From: a virus
Reading direction: 5' to 3' (one strand)
Virus record (IMG/VR): IMGVR_UViG_3300031857_000123
Coordinates: 1-64,000 of that record
DNA: 64,000 nucleotides
The position numbers were made by a program, and so were the translations under genes. Positions 35,529 through 45,009 of this stretch are shown here, piece by piece. The notes below the pieces were generated by a model, which saw only the letters and a list, made by a program, of their open reading frames with translations, was not told the origin of the DNA and searched no databases. How positions within the stretch are numbered: position 1 is the stretch's first letter; each line of letters begins with the position of its first letter.

Positions 35529-36839
35529 TCATGCTGTTATTACCTGCCAGCCTTTACGTAAGTAGAGCGCCAGCCTATCGTTGTTTTGTTTTTTATCTGC
35601 GTAACCAGCAAAGTTAATATCTACAACTAGGGGATCTAACTTGCCTTCGTGTAATCGCTGTACACGACCCACAATTTGTTCTAGCAAACTGTCGTTGCTC
35701 ATTGGGGCTGCAAGGATAACACAGCTGAGCGTGTTAATAGATATGCCTTCTGAAAAGATTTGCCGGCTCCCACAAATGGCTTTTTTGGTTCCATCAAGTA
35801 CTTGTTGCTTGATGTGTTGTCTGTCTTCGTATTCTGTGTCGCCTGTAACAACCGCGCAATCTTCGCCAATGTATTCTTTCACTTTGTGTAAAAACTCCAC
35901 TCGATCAGCAATAACCAATACCGAGTGACCTTCTTGCATATGCATTAATGCAATAGTTGCAATAAACTGCCTGTACTTTTCTGACTCTAGCAATTCCGTG
36001 ACTTTTTCAACCCAAGGAACGCCTGGTTTTAGCGTAATCCCAGATTTAACAATGTGCACTGTGGGTGTTAGTGTGTTAGACTGCGGTGGTTTATAAACAA
36101 CCGGCCCAAAGTAGTCACGGAACAGAATATGTTTACCGTCTTTGCGAATCATTGTACCTGACAGCGCAATACGGTATCGTGCGTGAAAAGCGTCCACTGT
36201 TTGTGCAAACGTAGTGGCAGGACAGTGGTGGGCCTCATCAAGGATAATACACCCAAACTCCTTAGATAAATCACCAGCAATTTTAGCAAGGGTCTGTATG
36301 TTGGCAACTGTGATAAAGTGGTCTTCATAGTCTATCTGTCCTCCGCCGATTACTCCAGGTTTGTGTCCAAACAGCACTTCGATTTCTTCACACCACTGAT
36401 CTCTGAGAGCAGCCGTGTGTGTGATAACAAGGGTCTTTTGACCAAACTTGTGTGCAAGGTGTAGTGCTGTAAATGTTTTACCCCATCCAACCAGTGCGTT
36501 GATGAAACAAGTATCGTCGATTGGGTCATATACTACCTGCTGCTCTGGTCTTAGTTCAAACTTAGGGTCAGGAAAAGGTATATGGTCTACTATGCGTTTG
36601 TCAATGACCTCGTAGTCGTCTGGAACCAAGTCTAGACGGCCTTGTGGGATGCTCAAGATGCCTTTGGGCAGTACTTTGTAGTTTTTGATAGTTTCAACTG
36701 TAGCAAATTTCTTTGACCCAGTGTCTTTTTTGATTTTGTATGTAAGCTCACTGATAACCTTTTTGGTATGCTCAACACCAGGGTTATCCATGTAAATACG
36801 ATTTGATATAATTGCTTTAGGCACTAGACCATTCTCCAA
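35529..36839 (-). CDS. SF2 helicase (T5 D10 / UvsW-like)
   Basis: 436 residues. Motif I ALVGWGKTFTALHLA, motif II ILDEAHHCPA, motif III RIALSGTMIRKDG, motif VI EQIVGRVQR. An N-terminal domain of about 85 residues precedes the motor. It probably unwinds branched recombination intermediates. It overlaps the previous gene by 16 nt. T5 D10 has the same neighbours. Confidence 0.9.
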   Translation of the reverse strand: MENGLVPKAIISNRIYMDNPGVEHTKKVISELTYKIKKDTGSKKFATVETIKNYKVLPKGILSIPQGRLDLVPDDYEVIDKRIVDHIPFPDPKFELRPEQQVVYDPIDDTCFINALVGWGKTFTALHLAHKFGQKTLVITHTAALRDQWCEEIEVLFGHKPGVIGGGQIDYEDHFITVANIQTLAKIAGDLSKEFGCIILDEAHHCPATTFAQTVDAFHARYRIALSGTMIRKDGKHILFRDYFGPVVYKPPQSNTLTPTVHIVKSGITLKPGVPWVEKVTELLESEKYRQFIATIALMHMQEGHSVLVIADRVEFLHKVKEYIGEDCAVVTGDTEYEDRQHIKQQVLDGTKKAICGSRQIFSEGISINTLSCVILAAPMSNDSLLEQIVGRVQRLHEGKLDPLVVDINFAGYADKKQNNDRLALYLRKGWQVITA

Positions 36840-37285
36840 CTATCGGGCTTGTGTGCGTCACAAAAACCATAAAAAATATGTGCCATGCCTAATTGCAATA
36901 CTCTGGCATAGTGTTGATTTTCACCAGGCCGCTGCATGGCTTTGAAGCGGCTAGACAGACCTTGCAATTCAAACACACACCCTAGCCCTGCCGCAGGTAA
37001 AACTTGTTTGATCTTGCGTGTAGTCAGTTTGGCGCGTGTGGTTTTTTCATAGTGAAATACTCTGCCACTATTATCAATAAACCAAGTAGTAGACTTGGCT
37101 AATTTTACCAAGTCTGCTAAAAAGTAGATAGCGGTGCGAACTGGAAATAGCGTTACCTTAGGGTCAGCTTTTAAACGCAGCCTGCGCATACCCAAAGTAG
37201 TTCCAGGTATGCTGGCGTCGTCTACTACGCGCACAGTTGCTGTTTCAGAATTCAGCTCATCAACATAGTGCGTGTAGTAGTACAC
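36824..37285 (-). CDS. Hypothetical protein between polymerase and helicase
   Basis: About 153 residues from a GTG at 37285. The frame is open further back into the polymerase gene but only to a TTG, so the start after the polymerase stop is preferred; AAGAG lies 9 nt upstream. Features include 'RRLRLKADPKVTLFP' and 'STTWFIDNSGRVFHYEKTTRAKLT'. No family was recognised. The start is uncertain. Confidence 0.55.
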   Translation of the reverse strand: MYYYTHYVDELNSETATVRVVDDASIPGTTLGMRRLRLKADPKVTLFPVRTAIYFLADLVKLAKSTTWFIDNSGRVFHYEKTTRAKLTTRKIKQVLPAAGLGCVFELQGLSSRFKAMQRPGENQHYARVLQLGMAHIFYGFCDAHKPDSWRMV

Positions 37286-37313
37286 AACCCCAGACTCTTG
37301 TCTGGGTTCATGC

Positions 37314-39602
37314 TCACCTAGCCTGAACACGGGCCAGTGTATCTCCGATAATTTCGTATGTTTCTGTAAAGTGTCCAAAACTATAATCCTCGCCAATATC
37401 TTGATCTACACCAATTGGGGTGTTTGGGATTTCACAGCCCCACTGGTGTTGAGTGTTACGCTTTAGGATCTCGCAGTATTCCACCACATCTTCGTCTTTT
37501 ACAAGCGCAACAATCGAGTCATGAACCAGCATAAAGATTTTAGCATCTAGCTGTTTCTCTTTAACTTCTTGTGCTGTTCGCATAGCGCCAAGTAAGTTAA
37601 CATCACTGGCAAGTGACTGTACTTCAGCGTTGATTCCGCTACGGACTTCGTGAGCTGCGATACCTTTATCTGCGCTAAACACATTAGGTAGTCTGCGTTT
37701 CCTGCCAAAGAATGAGTATGTATAACCATTTGTTTGAATAAAGTTTTTGCGATCTTCAAGCCACTTTTTTAGCTTGTTGAATTTTGTAAAGTATTGTTTA
37801 ATATCGTCACGAGCCTGCTCAACAGGGTAAACCTCACCAGTGGCTTTTGACACAGTCTGCGATACTTTGTTAGCACCTGAACCGTACAAAATACCAAAAG
37901 AGATAGCTTTAGCCGATTGACGCATACTTCCAAACAGCTTTTTAACGTCTTCAACCGCACATGGCAATGAGAACACCATTTTAGCAATTGTTGAGTGAAA
38001 GTCGCCGCCTGAACTAAAAACTTCTTGCAGGTTCTTGTCACCGCTTAGCACAGCCGCATAGTACATTTCAGCTGTGGTCAAGTCTTGCGATACAATCTTG
38101 TAGCCTGCTGGAGCCTGGATGCAACCTTTGATAATAGGATCGTCGCGAGGTATTTGCTGAGCGTTGAACTTCCCAGAACTACTAAGCCTACCGCTAGTAG
38201 TAAATATAAGATTAAAATTTGTACGAATACGACCATCGCGGTCAATTTCTGGTAGAATCTTTTGAATATAGGTGTTTTGAATCTTGCCAAGCTGACGAAC
38301 CTTTAAGATAGCTGCTGGTAGTGGATGTTCATCTGATAGTTCGCCAAGTACTTCTGCGTCAGTTGAGACTGCACCAGTAGCTGTTTTCTTGCCAGTCGGG
38401 TTAAGACCCAAGTAGTCAAAAAGCACAACACGCAGCTGCATAACACTGTTGGGATTAAAGATTTTGCCACTGTCACGCTCGTATTGTTTTACTGCATCAA
38501 ACGAGTACACAACCTGCTTGGCAGCCTCAATTTCAGCATCAAGGTATTTACTAGCAGCAGCCATGCGTTCTGTGCTCATAGGAATACCAACTTCTTCCAT
38601 GTCCATCAAGAACAGTGTACCAGGAATCAATATTTCCGAATAAACTTTACGCAGTTTGTCGTTGGCTTGTACAATGGGCCAAAACTTGTGGAAAAGTTCG
38701 TATGTAACGGCTGTGTCAATCGAAGCGTAACGGCTAATAGTGTCGAATGGGATAAGGTCATAGGTAAAGTCATCTTGCAGCAAACCATTGGCTGCACAGT
38801 ATGCCTTTTTAAAGTCATCAAGTTCACTATCATAGTCGCCGTAATCGGTGTATTTTAAGGCCAATGGCTTCAAACCATGTGAATCAGTTTCATCTAACAC
38901 ATAGTGCATGACCATTGTGTCGTGTACACGACTACGAGGAAAACTAATGCCAAGGTGATACTCAATCATCTTGTAGTCAAACTTCATGTTGTGAAACACT
39001 GTTGTGTATTCATTAGCAATCTTTTGCAACAAGTCCATGCACTCGTCGTCTAGGCAGTCTGTTAAGATATAACGACCATGCTTGGTTTTGTAGCTTAGTG
39101 ACAAACCAAGTACGTAACCGTCTCGTGGATAAAGACAAGTTGTTTCCGTGTCCCAGGCAACATAACCTCGGGCATTGTCCATTACTTCTCGCAAAAATTC
39201 TTTGGCTTCATCAGTGCTGTCAATACCCTTAAAATCACCTTGTACACTAGGCTTTAGTTGACCTTTTACGTACTTGTGAATACGATCCACAGCACGCTGA
39301 AAGTCAGGTTTGCCTTCAGGCTTGAAGCTCAGCATTGCTGGATTTGAGATAGCAATAAACTTGTCGTTGACAAGCTGTCCAGCCATGTTGGTTACCGAGG
39401 TAATCTTGGCGTATTCTTTGGCAGCTTCTGCGCCGACTAAGACTACGAAGTCGTATGGCTCCAAGTCTACTACCAAGTCTACATCTTTTTTCAGCAATTT
39501 GGTAATTGGCACCGAACTCATGTGGTACTGGTCATACTCAAACTCAAAGTAGTCTGAATAACGAGTACGGTTGGGTGCTTTGTCAATAACTGCAATTTTC
39601 AT
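37314..39602 (-). CDS. DNA polymerase I-family polymerase (T5-like)
   Basis: 762 residues. An N-terminal region precedes a 3'-5' exonuclease with DEDD motif 'VAWDTETTCLY' (near 150), then 'VFHNMKFDYKM'. The polymerase domain shows motif A 'SQDLTTAEMYYAAVLSGD', motif B 'RQSAKAISFGILYGSG' and motif C 'LVHDSIVAL'. There is no 5' nuclease domain; that activity is the separate 29724 gene, as in T5. It is the replicative enzyme of the module. Confidence 0.95.
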   Translation of the reverse strand: MKIAVIDKAPNRTRYSDYFEFEYDQYHMSSVPITKLLKKDVDLVVDLEPYDFVVLVGAEAAKEYAKITSVTNMAGQLVNDKFIAISNPAMLSFKPEGKPDFQRAVDRIHKYVKGQLKPSVQGDFKGIDSTDEAKEFLREVMDNARGYVAWDTETTCLYPRDGYVLGLSLSYKTKHGRYILTDCLDDECMDLLQKIANEYTTVFHNMKFDYKMIEYHLGISFPRSRVHDTMVMHYVLDETDSHGLKPLALKYTDYGDYDSELDDFKKAYCAANGLLQDDFTYDLIPFDTISRYASIDTAVTYELFHKFWPIVQANDKLRKVYSEILIPGTLFLMDMEEVGIPMSTERMAAASKYLDAEIEAAKQVVYSFDAVKQYERDSGKIFNPNSVMQLRVVLFDYLGLNPTGKKTATGAVSTDAEVLGELSDEHPLPAAILKVRQLGKIQNTYIQKILPEIDRDGRIRTNFNLIFTTSGRLSSSGKFNAQQIPRDDPIIKGCIQAPAGYKIVSQDLTTAEMYYAAVLSGDKNLQEVFSSGGDFHSTIAKMVFSLPCAVEDVKKLFGSMRQSAKAISFGILYGSGANKVSQTVSKATGEVYPVEQARDDIKQYFTKFNKLKKWLEDRKNFIQTNGYTYSFFGRKRRLPNVFSADKGIAAHEVRSGINAEVQSLASDVNLLGAMRTAQEVKEKQLDAKIFMLVHDSIVALVKDEDVVEYCEILKRNTQHQWGCEIPNTPIGVDQDIGEDYSFGHFTETYEIIGDTLARVQAR

Positions 39603-39624
39603 TTATTATTCCTTGTGATACTTT

Positions 39625-39653
39625 ATTATAGCGTATCTGAGCTAACATTTCAA
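39625..39653 (-). promoter_or_regulatory. Sigma70-type promoter for the polymerase gene
   Basis: Minus strand: TTGAAA at 39653-39648, TATAAT at 39630-39625, spacer 17 bp, 23 nt upstream of the polymerase start. Confidence 0.87.
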
Positions 39654-39655
39654 GT

Positions 39656-40510
39656 TTATTTATTAATGTACTCTGCAATGCTTCGTACATTCTCACTATC
39701 TAAATCGCCAGGGTCTACACCATCTGGTAGGTCTACTACTTCCGTAATAAAACCTTCAGCTTCGATAATAGGCTTGAGTAATTGGGCGGCCTTGCGACCC
39801 GCTTCGTCACCATCGAATAGTAGATATACGTGCGTAATACCTTGAGCCTTAAATGGAAGTAACTTCGATTTCGTTTCGTTTTGTAGGGTATTGGTGCCAA
39901 ACGCGCAGACAACATTTTCACAACCTTTGTCATATAAGTTAAGCATGTCAAACATGCCTTCTACAATTACCATTGAACTATAACCACTTGGCAAGTGGCT
40001 GGGAAATAGTGGCATCTTAACACCTACAGGATAGTTAACATACCTGGGATTGCCTTGTGACATTGTATGTCGTGCCACAAACACAATATTTTTACCAGTA
40101 ATGTCTTTGATTGGAAACACAATACGGTCTTGTAGCTTTTCAACTTGATTTGTATAAAAAGCCTCAAAATGCTTGAGTGTTTGTGCACTAACGCCACGAA
40201 ACACTTTGGTCCAAGGTGTGTAGCCACTAGGCAATTCTAGTTCTTGACCAAATCGTTTTAGTACTTCCAGCTTTTCTTTAAGTGCCATAATCTTGATGGG
40301 TACTGGGTTTGTAAAAACTCCATAATACTTAAAAAGATTGGTTTTAAAGCCACAAGCAAAGCAATGTGCTACGCCAGAAACTTTGTCAACACGAAAGCTG
40401 GGGTTTGAGTCACTATGATCTGGGTTTAGGCATTTGATAAGATAGTCACGACCTGAAACAGAGAACTTCAGGTCGTTTTTCTGGATAAGTTCTAAGACTG
40501 GGTCACTCAT
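39656..40510 (-). CDS. DNA primase (zinc finger and TOPRIM)
   Basis: 284 residues from ATG 40510, whose first base is shared with the helicase stop (TAATG). N-terminal zinc finger 'CLNPDH...HCFACG' (about 24-55), then TOPRIM motifs 'MVIVEGMFDMLNLY' and 'VYLLFDGDEAGRKAA'. It synthesises RNA primers with the DnaB-like helicase. It lacks the long C-terminal helicase-binding part of bacterial DnaG. Confidence 0.9.
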   Translation of the reverse strand: MSDPVLELIQKNDLKFSVSGRDYLIKCLNPDHSDSNPSFRVDKVSGVAHCFACGFKTNLFKYYGVFTNPVPIKIMALKEKLEVLKRFGQELELPSGYTPWTKVFRGVSAQTLKHFEAFYTNQVEKLQDRIVFPIKDITGKNIVFVARHTMSQGNPRYVNYPVGVKMPLFPSHLPSGYSSMVIVEGMFDMLNLYDKGCENVVCAFGTNTLQNETKSKLLPFKAQGITHVYLLFDGDEAGRKAAQLLKPIIEAEGFITEVVDLPDGVDPGDLDSENVRSIAEYINK

Positions 40511-41898
40511 TATGCATTCCAAGGTAAGTCTGCACCGCTATCTGATACCGGCACCACTTCCTCTTGACCTTTCTTTACTTTTTTAACTGGTTCTTTAGCT
40601 GCTGGGCGATCCACACTCTGTGGCGAAATGCGTAGTGAGTCCCAGTCAATTGGGCACGTAAACGCCATTTCTTTACCGCCTCGGATTTTAGTGGTTTGAA
40701 AAGAAATTGCACTGGTTTCTTTATCATGAGCTTCCATTGTAAGTGCGATATCTGCGGCATCCAAAATACCTTTGGCAAAACGTGCTTCTCCGTTAGCGTC
40801 GATTTGATATGGACTAACCATAACGATCTCGTACTTACGGGCAAGGTTTTTGAGTTTCTTGGACACTTCAATTTGAGGTTTCCAATCATAGATATCTGTG
40901 CCTTCAATCTGAATTTGATTTAAGTAGTCAACTACTACCAGTTTTAGTTTATCGCCAAACTTGGCTTTAGCTTTGCCGATATGCAAGTCGATGCTGCTTA
41001 GGGTCAAGTCACGATCATCAACAATAATCATTTGATTATCTGCTTTTAGCACACAGTTTCGTACTAAGTTTTCTTCAAACTTGTAGCGGTCGCGGTGACG
41101 TAAAAACTCCGAGACTAAGTCACCGCTATTCTCAAACATTTCTGCTCGGGCTCGAACTACTCGTAGCAGTTCGTCATCTGTTAGTTTGTGTTGTTTTAAG
41201 TTTTGTAGGTTTACATTTGCCAGGATACTAAGATTACGTTCCATGGTCTCTTTAGCAGTCATCTCAATACTAAAGTAAATACTACTGTTACCAGACTCAT
41301 ATTGATTAACAAAAAGATTGCTACTAGCAATAGATTTGCCAGATCCCCGTTTACCTCCAATGAGTATGAGTTCTTGGCGAGCCACGCCACCAAGCACACT
41401 GTCAAAACCGTTATTAAGGCCAAGATAAACACGTTCTTTTTCCAAATCTTCTGGGTGGCTGAACATCATCATGTCAGCCATTGTAAACACTTTTTCTGAT
41501 GTGTGGGTCTTTTCTTCAATTGTTAATGCAATTGAAGCTAAGTTTTCTTTTATTTCATTTGTATCGTAGAGTGGTAACTTGTCTACGAATTTATCTAGTA
41601 ATTTTACCGTTTCGTTTTGAGTATACTGGTCGATTAATGCGTCCAGGGCTACTTCTGCGGAAACGTCTGGTACCTCGGTTAACCGGAGAGTTGCCAGTGT
41701 TTTAGACGCCGGACCCTCCCTTAAGGTTAGCTCAAGATCGTCAAAAGACGGAATTGCGCTGTACTTTTCGTAGTATTTGTTTACTACGCTGTACAAGGAA
41801 GAATACGCAGGGTCTAAAAATACCAACTTGAGTTTAGCCCAAATATCTAGGTTACGCTCAGTTAATAATTTGTTTAAGACTACTGCACTAGTATCCAA
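40510..41898 (-). CDS. Replicative DNA helicase, DnaB-like
   Basis: 462 residues. An N-terminal helical domain (1-140) is followed by a RecA-type motor with Walker A 'LILIGGKRGSGKS', Walker B 'LKLVVVDYLNQ', and 'VMVSPYQIDANGEARFAKG'. The C-terminal tail is Lys-rich. It is coupled to the primase by TAATG, matching a primosome pair. Confidence 0.9.
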   Translation of the reverse strand: MDTSAVVLNKLLTERNLDIWAKLKLVFLDPAYSSLYSVVNKYYEKYSAIPSFDDLELTLREGPASKTLATLRLTEVPDVSAEVALDALIDQYTQNETVKLLDKFVDKLPLYDTNEIKENLASIALTIEEKTHTSEKVFTMADMMMFSHPEDLEKERVYLGLNNGFDSVLGGVARQELILIGGKRGSGKSIASSNLFVNQYESGNSSIYFSIEMTAKETMERNLSILANVNLQNLKQHKLTDDELLRVVRARAEMFENSGDLVSEFLRHRDRYKFEENLVRNCVLKADNQMIIVDDRDLTLSSIDLHIGKAKAKFGDKLKLVVVDYLNQIQIEGTDIYDWKPQIEVSKKLKNLARKYEIVMVSPYQIDANGEARFAKGILDAADIALTMEAHDKETSAISFQTTKIRGGKEMAFTCPIDWDSLRISPQSVDRPAAKEPVKKVKKGQEEVVPVSDSGADLPWNA

Positions 41899-41900
41899 AG

Positions 41901-42200
41901 TTACCCTACTTTCGCTTCATTGTCAATAATAACTTGATCTACGATTTCAGTTACTTTGTACATAACTTGCTCTCGCAGCTTTTTTAAATCTTGTTGATAA
42001 GTTACGCCACTATCATACAGCAAACTCAGTTGTTCATGAGTTATCAACTGCTGTAGGCCAAAATAAATGTGGTCGTAAGCCATTGTAGATTCTGGTGAGA
42101 TTTCTACTTGTGCGGCTTTTCCATAATTGTGCATAGCCTGTTTGACGACTTCTTCCATCGTAAACGACTCGTTGTCATGGTATGTAATTGTAACACGCAT
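41901..42200 (-). CDS. Hypothetical protein
   Basis: 99 residues, preceded by AGGAGGTCAAGAGT, a near-perfect ribosome site. Mainly helical and acidic. It ends 2 nt before the DnaB-like gene, so it is the first gene of the primosome operon. Function unknown; a helicase-loading role is possible but unsupported. Confidence 0.6.
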   Translation of the reverse strand: MRVTITYHDNESFTMEEVVKQAMHNYGKAAQVEISPESTMAYDHIYFGLQQLITHEQLSLLYDSGVTYQQDLKKLREQVMYKVTEIVDQVIIDNEAKVG

Positions 42201-42220
42201 ACTCTTGACCTCCTAAACAG

Positions 42221-42254
42221 AAAAAGCCCGGGAGCTTTATGGAACTCCCGGGCT
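42221..42254 (-). terminator. Terminator after 42271..43020
   Basis: AGCCCGGGAG pairs with CTCCCGGGCT around a 10-nt loop, followed on the minus strand by TTTTTC. Confidence 0.92.
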
Positions 42255-42270
42255 ACTGATTTAAACCAAA

Positions 42271-43020
42271 TTAAGCAGCGGCTTTGGCTTCTGCTTTGGC
42301 TTTTTTAGCTGCGCCGTCATAGTCAGCAACTTTGATACCACGACGAGTCAACAGGGTACGCAGGCCACGCTCTGTTTTGTCAACTTTAGCAGCAATTTCT
42401 GCAACAGTCATAGTGTGGATGCTAGCACCCAAGGCAGTTACTTGGTCAACAGACTCTTTAGCATGAGATTCTTTTTGTGCAGGAATCTTAGCAATCTGGC
42501 CTTTACGTGTCAGGCTCAAAGCCTTACCACGAACTGAGGCAACAGTTTTGTTGAGTTTGGCAGCGATTTCTTCGATATAGCTACCTGCGTCAGCCATACG
42601 AACAAAAGTAGCTTCTTCGGCTTCTGTGTAAGTACGAGCAACTTCAACTTTTTCAGCAGGCTTTACTGAGCCAGTCAACTCAAGGGCCAACAGCTTGCCT
42701 TGAATTTGCTTTGCAGTGAACTTGCCGTCAGCAAAGTTTTCAGCAATATCTTTGTAGGTTAGGTTACCAGCATTTGCGTTAACGAAATCGGCAAGATCAG
42801 CGCCTTCGTCAGCAGTAAATGCACTTGTTTTTTCTTTTGCAAGACTAGCAACTTCACGATCTAGTTGACGCAGTTTGCTGGCAATACTGCGAGTGGTTTT
42901 ACCCAACTGCTCAGCAGCACGCTCAACGCTATCAACGCTAACAGGGCTTTCGCTGCCAACGATTTGCATCAATTGGTCAACAGCTTCGTCAGACCAGTTT
43001 TTAGTTGTTTTTTCAGTCAT
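42271..43020 (-). CDS. Multi-repeat DNA-binding regulator (T5 D5 position)
   Basis: 249 residues containing about four related helix-turn-helix/SANT-like units ('VERAAEQLGKTTRSIASKLRQL', 'YIEEIAAKLNKTVASVRGKALSL', 'TVAEIAAKVDKTERGLRTLLTRR') and an Ala/Lys-rich tail. T5 D5, a DNA-binding protein needed for late transcription and replication, lies in the same neighbourhood. It overlaps the ligase C-terminal gene by 8 nt and is followed by a strong terminator, so it may be made in quantity. A smaller relative is encoded at 46391..46753. Confidence 0.65.
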   Translation of the reverse strand: MTEKTTKNWSDEAVDQLMQIVGSESPVSVDSVERAAEQLGKTTRSIASKLRQLDREVASLAKEKTSAFTADEGADLADFVNANAGNLTYKDIAENFADGKFTAKQIQGKLLALELTGSVKPAEKVEVARTYTEAEEATFVRMADAGSYIEEIAAKLNKTVASVRGKALSLTRKGQIAKIPAQKESHAKESVDQVTALGASIHTMTVAEIAAKVDKTERGLRTLLTRRGIKVADYDGAAKKAKAEAKAAA

Positions 43021-43780
43021 TTGTGGTTTCTTTCAAGAAAGTATTTAGGTTTGTTATGATTTGGATGCCAAGAGACTCGGCTTTTTTGCGTTTTGTACTA
43101 GCTTTATCTTCTTCATCAACTAGGATATCAGTGGCTTTTGTTACTGATTCAGTAACATTGTAGCCTGCCTCTTCTAGTGCTTTGTAGGCTTCTGCTTTAG
43201 TTTTGTAAGAAGATAACTTTCCAGTGATACAAACAGTCTTGGAATTATTATTACTATTTGATGTGGAATTGCGGTTGGACTTAAAAGAGAACGGCAAAAA
43301 CTCTCGTAAGTCAGGGAAATCTGTTTGTAGCCAGCCAACTAAGTTTTCTGTGACTTTGTCGCCTAGGCCAGCTTGTTTGCAAGTTTCGTAAGTGATTTGG
43401 TCAATGTGCTCGACAACACTGCAAATCTTTTGTGATGCTGTATTGCCAACCAGTGGGATACTGAAGCTGGCAATCACTGTGGCCAAGTCAGCACCTTTGG
43501 CACGCTCAATCTCGTCTAAGAGTTTTGTGGCTGTGCGCTCACTGCCCAATGCTTCAGCTGCGGAATCTTGGTCTAAGTAGAACAGCTCGGTTAAGTCTTG
43601 TAGGTTGAGCTTTTCAACACTCCGAGGCCCCATGCCTTTGATGCCCAGAGTCTTGCAGAAGTGTTCAACTTTTTTACCCAGCTGTGCTCCGCAAGCTGTG
43701 TTGCGACAAAACAATTGATCGTTGACCAATTCGAGTTTATAATCACAGCAGGGGCAGGTTGTTGGGATTTCGATCTTCAT
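43013..43780 (-). CDS. NAD-dependent DNA ligase, C-terminal subunit
   Basis: 255 residues from ATG 43780. Zinc finger 'CPCC...C' (about 10-30), helix-hairpin-helix 'LGIKGMGPRSVEKL' and 'FSIPLVGNTASQKI', a Ser/Asn-rich linker (about 172-184), and a C-terminal BRCT domain 'KTVCITGKLSSYKTKAEAYKALEEAG'. These are the C-terminal domains of bacterial LigA without the adenylation domain, which the next gene upstream encodes. T5 splits its ligase in the same way. Confidence 0.9.
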   Translation of the reverse strand: MKIEIPTTCPCCDYKLELVNDQLFCRNTACGAQLGKKVEHFCKTLGIKGMGPRSVEKLNLQDLTELFYLDQDSAAEALGSERTATKLLDEIERAKGADLATVIASFSIPLVGNTASQKICSVVEHIDQITYETCKQAGLGDKVTENLVGWLQTDFPDLREFLPFSFKSNRNSTSNSNNNSKTVCITGKLSSYKTKAEAYKALEEAGYNVTESVTKATDILVDEEDKASTKRKKAESLGIQIITNLNTFLKETTND

Positions 43781-43804
43781 GTTGTTTATCACTTTGTAGA
43801 CTAT

Positions 43805-43833
43805 ATTATACTGGATTAGGTATGGTTTGACAA
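43805..43833 (-). promoter_or_regulatory. Sigma70-type promoter between the ligase genes
   Basis: Minus strand: TTGTCA at 43833-43828, TATAAT at 43810-43805, spacer 17 bp, preceded by AAATTTACAC. Confidence 0.87.
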
Positions 43834-43850
43834 GTGTAAATTTTTACTCC

Positions 43851-44801
43851 TCAAGCATCAACTTTATGTAGTATGCAAGGAATAATTTCTCCGGCACGTA
43901 TAACGGCCACACGATCACCAATTCGCAAATCCAGCATTTCAATAAAACCTGGGTTGTTCAAGGTAGCACGACTAACCATAGCATCGCCAATAAGTACAGG
44001 TTCCAGGATACCCACAGGAGTAACCTTGCCTGACTTGCCAACTTGCCATTCAACTGCCGTGAGTGTGGTTTCAACGTGTTCGGCACGCTCTTTTTTAGCA
44101 TATGCACCTCTGGGATGTTTGGCTGTGTAACCCATCTCATAGAACAGCTCGTTATCGTTAACACGGAACACTACACCGTCACAAGGAAATATTTTGTCCA
44201 AGTCCGGCTCATTGATTACTGAAAAGCCTGAGTCGTGTAAGAGATTTAGGTCTTGGTTGAATGTGTCCGATAGGCTAGGCTGAACACCATAAGCAAAGAA
44301 ACTTAGTGCTCGTGATTGAAATTCAGCTACATCTTTTAAGTTAAGTGCACCGGCTGCATAGTTACGTGCATTTTCAATGTTGAGTGGAGCAACAATCTCG
44401 CCAGTAACTTGGTACACGCCTAAAAAGGGAACTTTTTGTGGAACAATGGGGTTGCCCAAGAATTTATCAGTTACAATCTGACCTTCTACACCATCCCCAC
44501 GGGTAAGAACTCGAACAAGATTACCATCAACATAAAGTAGGCTAAGAGCTGCCCCATCCAACTTAACACTTGTAGCAATGCCTCGAATGCCTTGGAGAGG
44601 TTGGACGCCTTCATCTTCGTAATACTTTTGTAGTGAGTACATTTGGTACAAATGTCGCTCGGTTTTGAGATTTTGTTTTGCCCCCACAGCACCGTAACCC
44701 ACGCTATCAGCCAATGCATCAAACTGTGCATCAGTGATAAATGGTGAGCCTGCATAATAAGCGGCTGAAGCCGAATCTAAATATTGTGTGATTTTGTTCA
44801 T
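43851..44801 (-). CDS. NAD-dependent DNA ligase, adenylation/OB subunit
   Basis: 316 residues. The nucleotidyl-transferase Lys is in 'ATSVKLDGAAL' (KxDG, Lys80). 'HLYQMYSLQKYY' corresponds to the LigA NAD-binding loop and 'CDGVVFRVND' to motif IV. The C-terminal 'VGKSGKVTPVGILEPVLIGDAMVSRATL...IRAGEIIP' is the OB-fold. A shortened Ia domain (about 45 residues) precedes it. With the 43013 product it seals nicks using NAD. The split gives each half its own promoter. Confidence 0.92.
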   Translation of the reverse strand: MNKITQYLDSASAAYYAGSPFITDAQFDALADSVGYGAVGAKQNLKTERHLYQMYSLQKYYEDEGVQPLQGIRGIATSVKLDGAALSLLYVDGNLVRVLTRGDGVEGQIVTDKFLGNPIVPQKVPFLGVYQVTGEIVAPLNIENARNYAAGALNLKDVAEFQSRALSFFAYGVQPSLSDTFNQDLNLLHDSGFSVINEPDLDKIFPCDGVVFRVNDNELFYEMGYTAKHPRGAYAKKERAEHVETTLTAVEWQVGKSGKVTPVGILEPVLIGDAMVSRATLNNPGFIEMLDLRIGDRVAVIRAGEIIPCILHKVDA

Positions 44802-44807
44802 AAAACA

Positions 44808-44836
44808 ATTATAACAGTTTAGGGTCTACGAAACAA
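44808..44836 (-). promoter_or_regulatory. Sigma70-type promoter for the ligase N-terminal subunit
   Basis: Minus strand: TTGTTT at 44836-44831, TATAAT at 44813-44808, spacer 17 bp, preceded by AAATTTATAC. Confidence 0.85.
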
Positions 44837-44844
44837 GTATAAAT

Positions 44845-45009
44845 TTAGAAATGCCGTCCAAAAGCGCAGTAAACCTGAAACCAGGGAGATATTTGATAAG
44901 TTTGTTGATCGTGATCCCAATAAGGGTTAATCTCCCACGTTACCTCCCAATCACGACTGAGTTGCCAGTGACGTTTACCAAAGCGAATATTAAACCAAAG
45001 GTTGCTCAT
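44845..45009 (-). CDS. Small Trp-rich protein
   Basis: 54 residues, MSNLWFNIRFGKRHWQLSRD..., ending CAFGRHF. Its ATG lies inside the 3' end of the PC4-like gene (20-nt overlap). Unusually rich in Trp, Tyr and Phe (14 aromatic residues). Similar short 'NIRFGxRHWQ' proteins occur in phages; function unknown. Confidence 0.6.
   Translation of the reverse strand: MSNLWFNIRFGKRHWQLSRDWEVTWEINPYWDHDQQTYQISPWFQVYCAFGRHF

Noticed and set aside
36824-37396. A longer start (TTG at 37396) for the gene after the polymerase
   Set aside because: It would extend 83 nt into the polymerase gene from a TTG without a ribosome site; a start after the polymerase stop is simpler.
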